A stretch of 64,000 nucleotides of DNA from Polynucleobacter yangtzensis (GCF_001595965.1 NZ_LOJI01000003.1:1-64000), one strand, 5' to 3'. Numbered from the stretch's first letter, positions 36,724 through 46,903 are shown. Made by a program: numbers and translations. Notes: generated by a model from the letters alone, not told the origin.

Positions 36724-38226
36724 ATGGATTTATTTACAAACCTAGCTCTCGGTTTCGATACCGCGTTCACATTACAAAACCTAATGTACTGCCTGATCGG
36801 CTGTATCTTGGGAACATTGATTGGCGTACTGCCAGGTCTTGGCCCTATCGCAACGATTGCGATGTTGTTGCCTGCTACCTATGCTCTGCCTCCAATTGCC
36901 GCTTTGATTATGTTGGCTGGTATTTATTACGGCTCACAGTACGGCGGATCTACCACAGCGATTTTGCTCAACATTCCGGGGGAGACGTCGTCGGTGGTGA
37001 CCGCGATCGATGGCTACCAAATGGCTAGAAATGGTCGAGCTGGTGTTGCCTTGTTTACTGCTGGTATGGGTTCATTCTTCGCAGGTTGCGTTGCTACTTT
37101 GGTTTTAGCTGCATTTGCTGCACCACTTTCTCAACTCGCATTTAAGTTTGGCCCTGCTGAATACTTCTCATTAATGGTCTTAGGTTTGATCGGTGCTGTT
37201 GTTTTGGCATCTGGCTCATTGATAAAGGCGATTGGGATGATCATCTTAGGTCTTTTGATGGGCTTGATTGGTACTGATGTGAACTCTGGTGTGTCTCGGT
37301 ATGCGTTCGATATTCCCGAATTAAGTGACGGTATCGGCTTTGTGGCTGTAGCGATGGGTGTATTCGGTTTTGCTGAGATCATGGGTAACCTTGAAAAGTC
37401 TGGCGATGATGAAGGCTTCCTCAACAAACTCACCAGTATGGTTCCTACCAAGAATGATGTGAAGCGCATGATTCCATCCATCTTGCGCGGCACAACGATT
37501 GGCTCAATCCTAGGCATCTTGCCAGGCGGCGGCGCAGCGCTTGCAGCTTTCGGCGCTTACTCTGTAGAGAAAAAATCCTCCAAGTACAGCCATGAGTTTG
37601 GCAAAGGTGCGATTGAGGGTGTTGCCGGTCCTGAGGCCGCAAATAACGCTGCTGCTCAAACCTCATTCATTCCATTGCTCACATTAGGCATCCCACCAAA
37701 TGCTGTGATGGCTTTGATGGTTGGCGCAATGACTATTCATAACATTCAACCAGGTCCACAGGTAATGACCAGCAACCCAGCTTTGTTCTGGGGTCTGATT
37801 GCCTCTATGTGGATTGGTAACGTGATGTTGATTCTCTTGAACTTGCCTTTGATTGGTATCTGGGTAAAGCTCCTGAAGATTCCTTATCGCTTCCTCTACC
37901 CAGCAATTTTGGTGTTCTGCTGTATCGGCGTGTACACCGTAAATAACACCGTGTTTGATGTTTATGTAACTGCAGGTTTTGGCTTGATTGGTTACCTGTT
38001 CTTCAAACTGGGTTGCGAACCACCTCCATTGTTGTTGGGCTTCGTGCTCGGGCCAATGATGGAAGAGAACTTCCGTCGCGCCCTATTGTTATCTCGTGGT
38101 GACTTCTCCACTTTTGTAACCCGCCCACTTTCCTTAGGTCTACTCATTGCAGCAGCCCTTTTGGTAGTGATCGTGGCTCTGCCAGCGGTGAAGAAGACTC
38201 GCGAAGAGGCGTTTGTGGAAGATTAA
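36724..38226 (+). CDS. tctA: Tripartite tricarboxylate transporter large membrane subunit TctA
   Basis: The 500-aa permease has about 11-12 hydrophobic segments and the family signatures GVLPGLGPIATIAMLLP, YGGSTTAILLNIPGE and ILPGGGAALAAFGAY. It follows tctB by 19 bp on the same strand and forms the transporter with it. Substrate cannot be told from the sequence. A strong terminator follows the gene. Confidence 0.95.
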   Translation: MDLFTNLALGFDTAFTLQNLMYCLIGCILGTLIGVLPGLGPIATIAMLLPATYALPPIAALIMLAGIYYGSQYGGSTTAILLNIPGETSSVVTAIDGYQMARNGRAGVALFTAGMGSFFAGCVATLVLAAFAAPLSQLAFKFGPAEYFSLMVLGLIGAVVLASGSLIKAIGMIILGLLMGLIGTDVNSGVSRYAFDIPELSDGIGFVAVAMGVFGFAEIMGNLEKSGDDEGFLNKLTSMVPTKNDVKRMIPSILRGTTIGSILGILPGGGAALAAFGAYSVEKKSSKYSHEFGKGAIEGVAGPEAANNAAAQTSFIPLLTLGIPPNAVMALMVGAMTIHNIQPGPQVMTSNPALFWGLIASMWIGNVMLILLNLPLIGIWVKLLKIPYRFLYPAILVFCCIGVYTVNNTVFDVYVTAGFGLIGYLFFKLGCEPPPLLLGFVLGPMMEENFRRALLLSRGDFSTFVTRPLSLGLLIAAALLVVIVALPAVKKTREEAFVED

Positions 38227-38249
38227 TTCCCGCCACCTCTCCAGAAACA

Positions 38250-38280
38250 AGCCCGCAGCAGTTTGCGGGCTTTTTTCTTT
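38250..38280 (+). terminator. Intrinsic terminator after tctA
   Basis: An AGCCCGCA / TGCGGGCT stem with a 6-nt loop is followed by a T-rich run (TTTTTTCTTT). It separates tctBA from glnS. Confidence 0.92.
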
Positions 38281-38311
38281 ATGGGCCAAGGGTTTTCTCT
38301 ACAATGTGGCT

Positions 38312-40084
38312 ATGTCCCAAGATAGCAAACCCTCGAAAGCAAATGCCGGCGCTGTAGCCGAACCGTCTAACTTCTTACGTCAGATCATTGATCATGACTT
38401 GGCAAGCGGCGCTTTTTCACAGCGTACTAATTTAGCTGGCGAGACTATCCCATCAATCATCACCCGTTTTCCGCCTGAGCCGAATGGCTATTTACACATT
38501 GGTCACGCTAAAAGCATTTGTTTGAACTTTGGCTTAGCTGCTGATTACAACAATCAAGTAGGTGGCGCGCGCTGCAATATGCGCCTGGACGATACCAATC
38601 CAGTCAAAGAAGATGTTGAGTACGCCGATAGTATTTTGGATGCGGTTAAGTGGTTAGGCTTTGATTGGGGAACCCATCTTTATCATGCAAGCGATTACTT
38701 TGATCGCCTCTATGAGTTTGCTGAGATTTTGATTCAAAATGGCAAAGCGTATGTTGATAGCCAAAGTGCTGATGACATTCACACCAATCGCGGCAACTTT
38801 GGGCAAGCAGGTAAAAATAGTCCTTATCGCGATCGTAGCCCAGAAGAAAATCTCAAGCTATTCCGCGAGATGCGCGATGGCAAATTCAAAGATGGCGAAC
38901 ATGTTCTTCGCCTAAAGATTGATATGGCGCATCCGAATATCGTGATGCGTGACCCTGTGGTTTATCGCATCCGCCATACCGATCACCACCGGACCGGCAG
39001 CAAGTGGTGTATTTACCCGCTTTATGACTTCACACATTGCATCTCCGATGCGCTAGAGAACGTCTCCCATTCCATATGTACACTGGAGTTTGAGAACAAC
39101 CGTCCGCTCTACGACTGGATTGTGAATTCTCTAAAAGAATTGGGCGTATTTAAAGATCCGGTACCGCATCAGCATGAATTCGCTCGCCTCAATCTGACCT
39201 ACACGATCACCAGCAAACGCAAGTTATTGCAACTGGTAGAAGAGAAGCATGTTGAAGGCTGGGATGATCCACGTATGCCAACCATCGTAGGCATACGTCG
39301 TCGCGGCTACACCCCAGAAAGCATTCGTTTGTTCTGTGAACGCATTGGTGTTTCAAAGGCAGACAGTTGGATTGATATGAGCACTCTCGATCAGGCTCTA
39401 CGCGATGATCTTGAAGTTAGGGCACCACGCGCTACCGCAGTACTAAAACCACTCAAGCTCGTAGTAGAAAACTTTGATGCTTCAGCAAAAGAGGCCTGTT
39501 CTGCACCACGTCACCCTAATCATCCAGAATGGGGTAATCGTGAGTTTAATTTCACCCGCGAACTATGGATTGAAGCAGATGACTTTATGCAAGAACCAAT
39601 CAAAGGGTTCTTCAGACTGTATCCGCCAATTGGCGATCAACCCGGTAGTCGCGTTCGCTTACGCCATGGCTTTGTAGTCGAGTGCACCGGCTTTGAAACT
39701 GATGCGCACGGCAATGTCACGCAAGTTAATGTGACTCACTTCCCTGATAGCAAGAGCGGGACCCCAGGCTCCAATAACTACAAGGTCAAGGGCAATATTC
39801 ATTGGATCAGCGCCGCTGAGGCTATTCCCACTGAAGTGCGTCTTTATGATCACCTCTTTAGCGACCCTCATCCAGACAGCGGTGATAAGAATTTCCTGGA
39901 TGCAATCAACTCTAACTCCAAGCAAACCATTGCCGCTTATTTAGAGCCCTGCATGAAAGATGCTAAGCCTGAAGATCGCTTTCAGTTTGAACGCCATGGT
40001 TACTTTGTTGCTGACCAAAAAGATTGCCAGCCTGGCAAGCCAGTATTTAACCGTACTGTTGGGCTTAAGGATTCTTGGAAATAG
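38312..40084 (+). CDS. glnS: Glutaminyl-tRNA synthetase
   Basis: The class I synthetase of about 590 aa charges tRNA-Gln directly. The HIGH motif is in FPPEPNGYLHIGHAKS, and the KMSKS-like site is ITSKRKLLQL. The C-terminal anticodon-binding beta-barrels end PVFNRTVGLKDSW. I start at MSQDSKPS; the open frame upstream crosses the tctA terminator and is not coding. Its 3' end overlaps the convergent SDR-like gene by 20 bp. Confidence 0.96.
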   Translation: MSQDSKPSKANAGAVAEPSNFLRQIIDHDLASGAFSQRTNLAGETIPSIITRFPPEPNGYLHIGHAKSICLNFGLAADYNNQVGGARCNMRLDDTNPVKEDVEYADSILDAVKWLGFDWGTHLYHASDYFDRLYEFAEILIQNGKAYVDSQSADDIHTNRGNFGQAGKNSPYRDRSPEENLKLFREMRDGKFKDGEHVLRLKIDMAHPNIVMRDPVVYRIRHTDHHRTGSKWCIYPLYDFTHCISDALENVSHSICTLEFENNRPLYDWIVNSLKELGVFKDPVPHQHEFARLNLTYTITSKRKLLQLVEEKHVEGWDDPRMPTIVGIRRRGYTPESIRLFCERIGVSKADSWIDMSTLDQALRDDLEVRAPRATAVLKPLKLVVENFDASAKEACSAPRHPNHPEWGNREFNFTRELWIEADDFMQEPIKGFFRLYPPIGDQPGSRVRLRHGFVVECTGFETDAHGNVTQVNVTHFPDSKSGTPGSNNYKVKGNIHWISAAEAIPTEVRLYDHLFSDPHPDSGDKNFLDAINSNSKQTIAAYLEPCMKDAKPEDRFQFERHGYFVADQKDCQPGKPVFNRTVGLKDSWK

Positions 40085-40961
40085 TTTTAAGAAAATGTCC
40101 TACGCTTGGATAGCGCAGTGGTGTTTTAAGTTCATGTAAGCGCGCATTAGTCACTCTACGAGATTCGCGCATAAATGACCACAGCATCGGGCTGACAATT
40201 TTCTGCAACTCATTGCCAGGTAATCGAGCCGGTCTTTGTAGCCCAAAGGCATCAGCTACTTCATCAAAGTAATCGCCCATCTTCGTTTCACCACCATCGC
40301 AGGCATTAATGATGCGCTGAGGTTTGCCGTGATAGACCGCCGCACATACCAACCTTGCTAAATCATCACTTTGGATATGGTTAGAGTAGGCATCCTCTTC
40401 GGCGACTAGCGCTGGTGTTTTGGACTCTAGTCGCTCTATTGGTAAACGGTCGGTGGCGTAAATTCCAGGGACACGCAAAATGGTTACGGCCACGCCATTT
40501 GCAGGACCCCATAAACGCAGTACTCGCTCGGCATCCACCCTTCTTTTGGCGCGTTCACTTTGGGGGTTTACTGGAGTAATTTCACTCACTTTAGCACCCC
40601 GATGATCCCCATAGACACCTGTAGTGCTGATGTAGATTAGACGTCTGACAGCATTAGAGCCTTGGGCTAAAATTCGAATTAGGTTGCGGGTTCGGCAATC
40701 ACGATTTCCACTATTTTGAGGTGGTGCCAAATGAATCACGGTTTGAGCTAAACCGGCCAGGCGCCATAAAGACTCTGGTTGATCCAGGTTGCCCAAAATG
40801 GGAGTCGCGCCAACCTCCCTCAATTCCTGAAAGCGACTCTGCTGAGAAGTAAGTGCAAAAACACGATGACTTCGCGAGAGCTGCTTGGCCACCCGAAGAC
40901 CAATATCTCCGCAGCCAATAATCAGGATTGAAGGTTTACCAAAAGATTGCATAAGTGACAT
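40065..40961 (-). CDS. NAD(P)-binding SDR-like protein (NAD-dependent epimerase family)
   Basis: The 298-aa protein has an extended SDR Rossmann fold with LIIGCGDIGLRVA at the N-terminus and YISTTGVYGDH, where Y-x3-K is not obvious. It resembles YeeZ-type and atypical SDR proteins. No specific substrate can be assigned. It is divergent from the 2Fe-2S reductase gene with little room for separate promoters, and its 3' end overlaps glnS on the opposite strand by 20 bp. Confidence 0.8.
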   Translation of the reverse strand: MSLMQSFGKPSILIIGCGDIGLRVAKQLSRSHRVFALTSQQSRFQELREVGATPILGNLDQPESLWRLAGLAQTVIHLAPPQNSGNRDCRTRNLIRILAQGSNAVRRLIYISTTGVYGDHRGAKVSEITPVNPQSERAKRRVDAERVLRLWGPANGVAVTILRVPGIYATDRLPIERLESKTPALVAEEDAYSNHIQSDDLARLVCAAVYHGKPQRIINACDGGETKMGDYFDEVADAFGLQRPARLPGNELQKIVSPMLWSFMRESRRVTNARLHELKTPLRYPSVGHFLKTISKNP

Positions 40962-40988
40962 CGTAACGATTTATTGAAAGGAATGAGA

Positions 40989-42029
40989 GTGTCTTATCAA
41001 GTCACGCTCAAAACGAGCGGCAAACAATTTACCGTCAATCCAGATGAAAATGTCCTGGAGGCCGCGCTACGTCAAGGAATCAATCTCCCTTATGGCTGCA
41101 AAAATGGTGCTTGTGGCTCCTGCAAAGGCAAAGTCGTAGAAGGTCAAGTGACCCACGGACAGCATAGTGAAAGTGCTCTTTCTAAGGCGGATGAAACTGC
41201 TGGCGGTATTTTATTTTGCTGCTCCCACCCTCAATCAGACCTCCTCATTGAAGCGCGTGAAGTCCAAGGCGCCGGTGATATTGCGATTCGCAAGGTGCCT
41301 TGCCGTGTAAATGCCATTATCAAACCAAGCAGTGACGTTGTCATTCTGAAGCTGCAGTTGCCCGCGGCTGAACGCTTTCAGTTCTTAGCCGGCCAGTACT
41401 TAGAGTTTCTTCTGAAGGACGGTCAACGTCGTGCCTACTCGATTGCTAACGCACCAGAGCAAGAAGGTCCTCTTGAGTTACATATTCGCCATTTGCCTGG
41501 CGGTTTGTTTACCGATTTTGTATTTGGTGCTGCTACACCAGCGCTGAAAGAAAAAGATATCTTGCGCTTTGAAGGCCCGCTAGGCAGCTTTTTCTTAAGA
41601 GAAGATTCTAAGAAACCGATTATCTTTGTTGCCGCCGGCACGGGCTTTGCTCCCATCAAATCCATCATCGAACAAATGCAGGCCAAAAAGATTCAACGAC
41701 CAATTCATCTTTACTGGGGCGGTCGTCGCCCTGGCGATTTGTACTTGAATGACCTGTGCCAAGCTTGGGAAAAAGAAATTTCTGACTTCAAGTACATCCC
41801 GGTGATCTCAGATGCACTGGCAGAAGATGGCTGGCAGGGTCGCACAGGCTTTGTGCACCAAGCTGTGATGGCAGACCATCCTGACATGCAAGACTTTCAA
41901 GTCTATGCCTGTGGCGCCCCAGTCATGGTCAATGCAGCCAGAAATGACTTCTCAGGCAAATGCCAGCTACCCGAGGAAGAATTCTTTGCCGATTCCTTTA
42001 CCAGCGCTGCGGATTTAGCGACAGCCTAG
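40989..42029 (+). CDS. 2Fe-2S ferredoxin-type flavoprotein reductase (CDP-6-deoxy-glucoseen reductase-like)
   Basis: The protein of about 346 aa joins an N-terminal plant-type ferredoxin domain to a ferredoxin-NADP reductase module. The [2Fe-2S] ligands are in CKNGACGSCKG and the later CCSHP. FAD binding is at RAYSIANAPE, and NAD(P) binding at FVAAGTGFAPIKS. Such proteins pass electrons from NAD(P)H to oxygenases or to AscC/E3-like systems; the name is by resemblance. The GTG start is chosen because AAAGGA lies six bases upstream; an ATG two codons earlier is too close to it. Confidence 0.9.
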   Translation: MSYQVTLKTSGKQFTVNPDENVLEAALRQGINLPYGCKNGACGSCKGKVVEGQVTHGQHSESALSKADETAGGILFCCSHPQSDLLIEAREVQGAGDIAIRKVPCRVNAIIKPSSDVVILKLQLPAAERFQFLAGQYLEFLLKDGQRRAYSIANAPEQEGPLELHIRHLPGGLFTDFVFGAATPALKEKDILRFEGPLGSFFLREDSKKPIIFVAAGTGFAPIKSIIEQMQAKKIQRPIHLYWGGRRPGDLYLNDLCQAWEKEISDFKYIPVISDALAEDGWQGRTGFVHQAVMADHPDMQDFQVYACGAPVMVNAARNDFSGKCQLPEEEFFADSFTSAADLATA

Positions 42030-42101
42030 TAACCGCGAAATCAAATCAGCGGGATAATAGAAGCCTTATTTGCCCTTATTAACTTATCAACCCATACCAG
42101 C

Positions 42102-43295
42102 ATGAATAAGCCACTCCAGACTATTGACACCCATTCAGTCATGTTTATTACTCCGCGTCCAGAAGTAGTGATGGTTGAAGGCAAGGGCTCATGGCTAACA
42201 GATAACAACGGCAAGCGCTATTTAGACTTTCTACAAGGTTGGGCAGTGAATTGCTTAGGTCACGGCAACCCAGGGATGATTGAAGCGCTCAATGCGCAAG
42301 CAAAGAAGTTGATCAATCCAAGTCCTGCGTTCTACAACGAACCGATGATTGGTTTATCCAATCTGCTTACAGAAAACAGCTGCTTTAACAAAGTGTTCTT
42401 TGCGAACAGTGGCGCCGAGGCTAATGAAGGTGCTATTAAGTTGGCACGCAAATGGGGTCAGCTCAATAAATCTGGCGCCTTTGAAATCATCACCTTTGAT
42501 CACAGTTTTCACGGTCGCACATTGGCAACGATGAGCGCCTCCGGAAAGCCGAACTGGGACACTATGTTTGCTCCACAGGTTGCAGGCTTTCCCAAGGCAG
42601 ATTTAAATGATTTGGAGTCTGTCAAAAAACTGGTGACTGATAAAACAGTTGCAGTAATGCTCGAGCCAGTTCAAGGTGAAGGCGGCGTGATTCCAGCAAC
42701 CCCTGAATTTATGCGTGAACTACGCAAGTTCACAAAAGAAAACAATATTCTTTTGATTGCTGATGAAGTGCAAGCAGGCTGCGGACGTACTGGTGCCCTC
42801 TTTGCCTACCAAAACTATGGCATTGAGCCAGACATCATGACTTTGGGTAAAGGCATTGGTGGTGGCGTTCCATTGGCAGCCTTATTGGCTACCGATGCAG
42901 TGGCTTGCTTTGTGCCTGGCGATCAGGGCGGAACATACAACGGCAATCCTTTGATGACTGCAGTAGGTATTAGCGTGATTGAGCAGCTCTTGGCACCAGG
43001 ATTTTTAGATAGCGTTAAAGCCAAAGGCGCACTTCTCAAATCAGAATTGCTCAAGCTTTGCGCTGAATTTAATCTTGAAGGCGAGCGCGGCGAAGGCTTG
43101 CTGCGCGCTTTAATGCTCGGAAAAGATATTGGCCCAAAATTGGTTGAGCTGGCGCGTGATCGTAGCCCCGAGGGTTTGTTGATTAATTCACCAAGACCAA
43201 ACCTGCTGCGCTTTATGCCTGCTTTGAATGTCTCTGATGATGAAATTCGTCAGATGTGTAATATGCTGCGTGAGTTACTCAAGGATATAGCGTAA
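42102..43295 (+). CDS. argD: Acetylornithine aminotransferase
   Basis: The 397-aa class III PLP aminotransferase interconverts N-acetylornithine and N-acetylglutamate semialdehyde in arginine synthesis; related enzymes also use succinyldiaminopimelate. The PLP lysine is in [15 protein letters not shown]. Other family motifs are [31 protein letters not shown] and [15 protein letters not shown]. The protein has the length of ArgD. It is alone on the plus strand and convergent with livF. Confidence 0.92.
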   Translation: MNKPLQTIDTHSVMFITPRPEVVMVEGKGSWLTDNNGKRYLDFLQGWAVNCLGHGNPGMIEALNAQAKKLINPSPAFYNEPMIGLSNLLTENSCFNKVFFANSGAEANEGAIKLARKWGQLNKSGAFEIITFDHSFHGRTLATMSASGKPNWDTMFAPQVAGFPKADLNDLESVKKLVTDKTVAVMLEPVQGEGGVIPATPEFMRELRKFTKENNILLIADEVQAGCGRTGALFAYQNYGIEPDIMTLGKGIGGGVPLAALLATDAVACFVPGDQGGTYNGNPLMTAVGISVIEQLLAPGFLDSVKAKGALLKSELLKLCAEFNLEGERGEGLLRALMLGKDIGPKLVELARDRSPEGLLINSPRPNLLRFMPALNVSDDEIRQMCNMLRELLKDIA

Positions 43296-43319
43296 GACTT
43301 ACCGCAGCTAACTGCCTAC

Positions 43320-44036
43320 TTATTCACCGAGATAGGCAGCTCTCACTCTTGAGTCTTCCAGCAAATCTTTGCCAGAGCCACTGAGAGTAATTAAGCCACT
43401 CTCCATCACATAAGCGCGATCTGCCATCTGCAAAGCTAGTCGTGCGTTCTGCTCTACGAGCAAAATAGTCATCCCGCTCGAGGACAAACTGCGAACAACA
43501 TCAAAAATGGTCTCGACCATGATGGGGGATAGGCCCATTGAGGGCTCATCTAACAGCAATAACTTAGGCTCAGCCATCATCGCCCTGCCCATTGCCACCA
43601 TCTGCTGCTCACCGCCAGACAGCGTGCCCGCCAGCTGAGATAAGCGCTCTTTTAGTCTTGGGAAATACGAATACACCTCTTCAAGCTTACGCTCGATATC
43701 TTTGGGACTGGTTTTTAAGTAAGCACCCATTTGGAGGTTCTCTAAAATCGTCATGCGCTTAAATACACCGCGCCCTTCAGGCACCATGCCCAGACCTAGG
43801 CGCACCAATTCATATGCAGGCAACTTCCTAGTTTCCTGATTTGTAAAATGAATCTCGCCAGCTGAAGGTGTCAGCAAACCAGCAATAGCTTTCATGCTAG
43901 AACTTTTGCCAGCGCCATTCGCACCAATCAAAGCAACAAGCTCGCCTTGATTGACATGCAAATCTATTCCTTTGACAGCGTTAATGCCGCCATAGGAGAC
44001 CTTGAGATCTTTTACATGAAGTAAGGCGCTCATCAT
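43320..44036 (-). CDS. livF: Branched-chain amino acid ABC transporter ATPase LivF
   Basis: The 238-aa ABC ATPase has Walker A GANGAGKSS, signature LSGGEQQM and Walker B LLLLDEPSMGL, followed by LVEQNARLAL typical of LivF. It energises uptake of leucine, isoleucine and valine (or related substrates) with LivG. It is the last gene of livHMGF and overlaps livG by 4 bp (ATGA). Confidence 0.95.
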   Translation of the reverse strand: MMSALLHVKDLKVSYGGINAVKGIDLHVNQGELVALIGANGAGKSSSMKAIAGLLTPSAGEIHFTNQETRKLPAYELVRLGLGMVPEGRGVFKRMTILENLQMGAYLKTSPKDIERKLEEVYSYFPRLKERLSQLAGTLSGGEQQMVAMGRAMMAEPKLLLLDEPSMGLSPIMVETIFDVVRSLSSSGMTILLVEQNARLALQMADRAYVMESGLITLSGSGKDLLEDSRVRAAYLGE

Positions 44037-44812
44037 GCAGCCCCTTGTCCGAGATAGGCTCTGATGACCTCTGGATGCGTACGTACATCTGCAGGCTTCC
44101 CGGAGGCAATCACCTTGCCGTAATCAAGCACAGTTAGGCTATCGCAAATACCCATCACCAAGCTCACATCATGCTCAATTAACAAAATCGTTTTACCGTC
44201 AGCACGAATACGCAACAATAACTCGCGAAGCTCCAGCTTCTCAGTAGCATTCATGCCGGCAGCTGGCTCATCTAGTGCCAAGAGCTTAGGCTCAGTCGCT
44301 AATGCTCTCGCAATTTCTAGGCGGCGCTGATGTCCATACGAAAGATTGCGCGCCTGCATATTGGCGAACTCACCAAGACCAACATAAGCTAAGAGCTGCT
44401 GGGCCTTTTCTCTGATGGCGCGCTCTTCGCGCTTAGCAGATGGAAAGCGAAAGATTGCGCCGAGTAATCCGGCTTTTGTGCGGCAGTGACAACCTACCAT
44501 CACATTTTCCAACACAGACATTTCACCAAAGAGCCTGATATTTTGAAATGTTCTAGCAAGGCCAGATTTAGTTACCTCAGATACAGACTCTGGAAAATAA
44601 GATTGACCATCAAATAAAAAGATCCCGGAGTCAGCTGGATATAAACCAGTGATGACATTAAAGAAGGTGGTCTTACCAGCGCCATTGGGACCAATCAATC
44701 CAACGATTGAACTATGCGCCACTTGCAGACCAACAGAGTCTAGGGCCTGAACACCGCCAAAACGTTTTGAAACGTCAGTGACATCTAGAAGCAAGTGATC
44801 TGATCTTGTCAT
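44033..44812 (-). CDS. livG: Branched-chain amino acid ABC transporter ATPase LivG
   Basis: The protein of about 259 aa is the second ABC ATPase of the system. Walker A is GPNGAGKTTF, the signature is LSYGHQRRLE and Walker B LLALDEPAAGMN, with LIEHDVSLVM after it, as in LivG. I start at the ATG that overlaps the livM stop by one base (TAATG); the open frame extends eight codons more into livM without reason. The extreme overlaps along livHMGF indicate a single transcript. Confidence 0.95.
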   Translation of the reverse strand: MTRSDHLLLDVTDVSKRFGGVQALDSVGLQVAHSSIVGLIGPNGAGKTTFFNVITGLYPADSGIFLFDGQSYFPESVSEVTKSGLARTFQNIRLFGEMSVLENVMVGCHCRTKAGLLGAIFRFPSAKREERAIREKAQQLLAYVGLGEFANMQARNLSYGHQRRLEIARALATEPKLLALDEPAAGMNATEKLELRELLLRIRADGKTILLIEHDVSLVMGICDSLTVLDYGKVIASGKPADVRTHPEVIRAYLGQGAA

Positions 44813-45900
44813 TACCTTGCCCCACTCTTTTGCCAAATACCGCCTGGACGATAGAGCATGATCAAAATTAAAGCCAAGCCATAAATCAACTGACGAATGA
44901 TTTCCACGTCAACAATGACATGACCAAACAGAAACTGTTGAACTGGCTGCGCAATGCCGCGCAATACTTCCGGAAATAACGCCAAAAGTACGGCGCCCAA
45001 AATCACTCCTGGAATGTGCCCTATGCCGCCTAGAACCACCATAGCCAAGACTACGATGGACTCCCATAGGGTGAATGACTCCGGAGAAACAAAGCCCTGG
45101 AAAGCGGAGAACAGCACCCCTGCTACTCCAGCAAAAGAGGCGCCAATAGCAAAGGCCAGTAATTTCATATTACGAGTATTGATACCCATCGCTTTAGCAG
45201 CAATCTCGTCCTCACGAATCGCGATCCAAGCACGTCCAATGCGCGAGTCTTGTAAATGCAGACAAACGATTGCTACTGCGATTGCCAGCAGAAGGAATAA
45301 ATAGAAAATCAAATACAAACCTGGTATTTGCACAAAACCTAAATCCAAAGGCTTCGTAAAGGAGATACCAAATAACTGAATGGGATCTATTCCGGAGATT
45401 CCCTTGGGGCCATTAGTGAGGTTGAGAGGGCGATCCAGGTTATTCATAAAGATGCGAATAATTTCACCGAAACCCAAAGTCACTATCGCTAGATAATCCC
45501 CGCGCAATTGCAAGGTAGGCAAACCCAAGATCAATCCAAAAAGAGCCGCCAAGATGATCGAAAATACTGCAACCATCCAGGGCGAAAAGTGCATACCCTC
45601 CGGAAAGGTCGCTGCAATGCTTTCAAACTGAGTTGGTAAATGAGGGGAAGCCATTAAGGCAAAGCTATAGGCGCCTAGCGCATAAAAAGCGATGTAACCC
45701 AAATCCAAAAGACCCGCAAAGCCAACAACCACGTTTAAGCCTAAAGCGAGCACGATATAGAGCAAGGCAAAATCAAGCACTCGCACCCAATAATTACCAC
45801 CACCAGCCCCTACCACCCAAGGTAGCAGCACTAAAGCAATAGCTCCAAGCCATAAGTAGGCAGAGCGGCTCAAACGATTGGTAAAAAGGTCTTTAAGCAC
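44812..45900 (-). CDS. livM: Branched-chain amino acid ABC transporter permease LivM
   Basis: This 362-aa inner-membrane permease has about ten hydrophobic segments. It shows the LivM/LivH family signatures LNVVVGFAGLLDLGYIAFYALGAY and GDYLAIVTLGFGEIIRI. It forms the transmembrane channel together with LivH. It overlaps livH by 8 bp and livG by 1 bp. Confidence 0.95.
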   Translation of the reverse strand: MLKDLFTNRLSRSAYLWLGAIALVLLPWVVGAGGGNYWVRVLDFALLYIVLALGLNVVVGFAGLLDLGYIAFYALGAYSFALMASPHLPTQFESIAATFPEGMHFSPWMVAVFSIILAALFGLILGLPTLQLRGDYLAIVTLGFGEIIRIFMNNLDRPLNLTNGPKGISGIDPIQLFGISFTKPLDLGFVQIPGLYLIFYLFLLLAIAVAIVCLHLQDSRIGRAWIAIREDEIAAKAMGINTRNMKLLAFAIGASFAGVAGVLFSAFQGFVSPESFTLWESIVVLAMVVLGGIGHIPGVILGAVLLALFPEVLRGIAQPVQQFLFGHVIVDVEIIRQLIYGLALILIMLYRPGGIWQKSGAR

Positions 45901-46828
45901 GATCAGAAACCTTCTCGCCCAATAAACCGGTGGGACGCAATACCAAGACTAAGATCAATACCAAGAAAGCAAAAATATCCTGATAGTTAGACCCAAAGAC
46001 TCCACCGGTGAGCTCACCGATATATCCGGCGCCCAAAGATTCAATCAAGCCCAATAGCAAACCACCCAACATCGCGCCCTGCAGATTTCCAATTCCGCCA
46101 AGAACAGCCGCGGTAAATGCTTTCAGACCAGGAATGAAGCCCATATAAAAATGAACGTTGCCATAGTTGCTAGCAATCATGACGCCGGCAAGACCTGCCA
46201 ATGCGCCGCCCAACATAAACGTAATTGAGATGACACGATTTGGATTAACGCCCATCAATGCAGCAATTTGAGTTTGCTCAGCAGTAGCGCGCATTGCTCT
46301 GCCTAGCTTTGTTTTTTCAACCAAAAATAATAAGCCAGCCATCACTACCAAGGCTACTATGATGATCACGATTTCTTTGCCGGTAATCGTCGCACCACTA
46401 CCCCATAAATCAATTGGAGTTGAAGGTAGTAATTGTGGGTAGGTCATTGGATTACGTGACCAAATCATCATGGCGATGGTTTGCAGCAAAATGGACATAC
46501 CAATAGCGGATATCAGTGGTGCCAAACGAGGCGCATTGCGAAGAGGGCGATAAGCAATCCGCTCAATCCAGTAACTCAATCCCGCACAGACTGCCATCGT
46601 AACCGGTAAGACAATCAGAAGGGTGAGCCAACCAGGTAAGTCACTTGTTAAGCTCAAGATCAAGCGCAGTAATGAGAGTGAAACCATTGCGCCAATCATC
46701 AGGACTTCGCCGTGTGCAAAATTGATGATCCCCAGCACGCCATACACCATGGTGTAACCCAGTGCGATCAAGGCATAGATGCTACCTAGCACTAAGCCAT
46801 TAATGATCTGCTGAAGAAGAATATCCAT
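45893..46828 (-). CDS. livH: Branched-chain amino acid ABC transporter permease LivH
   Basis: The 311-aa permease has eight or so membrane segments and the LivH opening LQQIINGLVLGSIYALIALG, then NFAHGEVLMIGA and AAVLGGIGNLQGAMLGG. It pairs with LivM in the membrane. It begins 75 bp after livK, beyond a hairpin terminator that would lower its expression relative to the binding protein. Confidence 0.96.
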   Translation of the reverse strand: MDILLQQIINGLVLGSIYALIALGYTMVYGVLGIINFAHGEVLMIGAMVSLSLLRLILSLTSDLPGWLTLLIVLPVTMAVCAGLSYWIERIAYRPLRNAPRLAPLISAIGMSILLQTIAMMIWSRNPMTYPQLLPSTPIDLWGSGATITGKEIVIIIVALVVMAGLLFLVEKTKLGRAMRATAEQTQIAALMGVNPNRVISITFMLGGALAGLAGVMIASNYGNVHFYMGFIPGLKAFTAAVLGGIGNLQGAMLGGLLLGLIESLGAGYIGELTGGVFGSNYQDIFAFLVLILVLVLRPTGLLGEKVSDRA

Positions 46829-46849
46829 GGAGTTTTGGGATTTATTTAG

Positions 46850-46883
46850 TCTTGATAAAAAAATAGCACCGCAGTAGCGGCGC
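46850..46883 (-). terminator. Internal terminator between livK and livH
   Basis: The minus strand reads GCGCCGC, TACT, GCGGTGC, a 7-bp stem with one wobble, then TATTTTTTTA. Placed between the binding-protein gene and the membrane genes, it probably acts as a partial terminator that sets more LivK than LivHMGF, a common arrangement in ABC operons. Confidence 0.75.
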
Positions 46884-46903
46884 CATTTTTTATTGAAGTG
46901 TCA

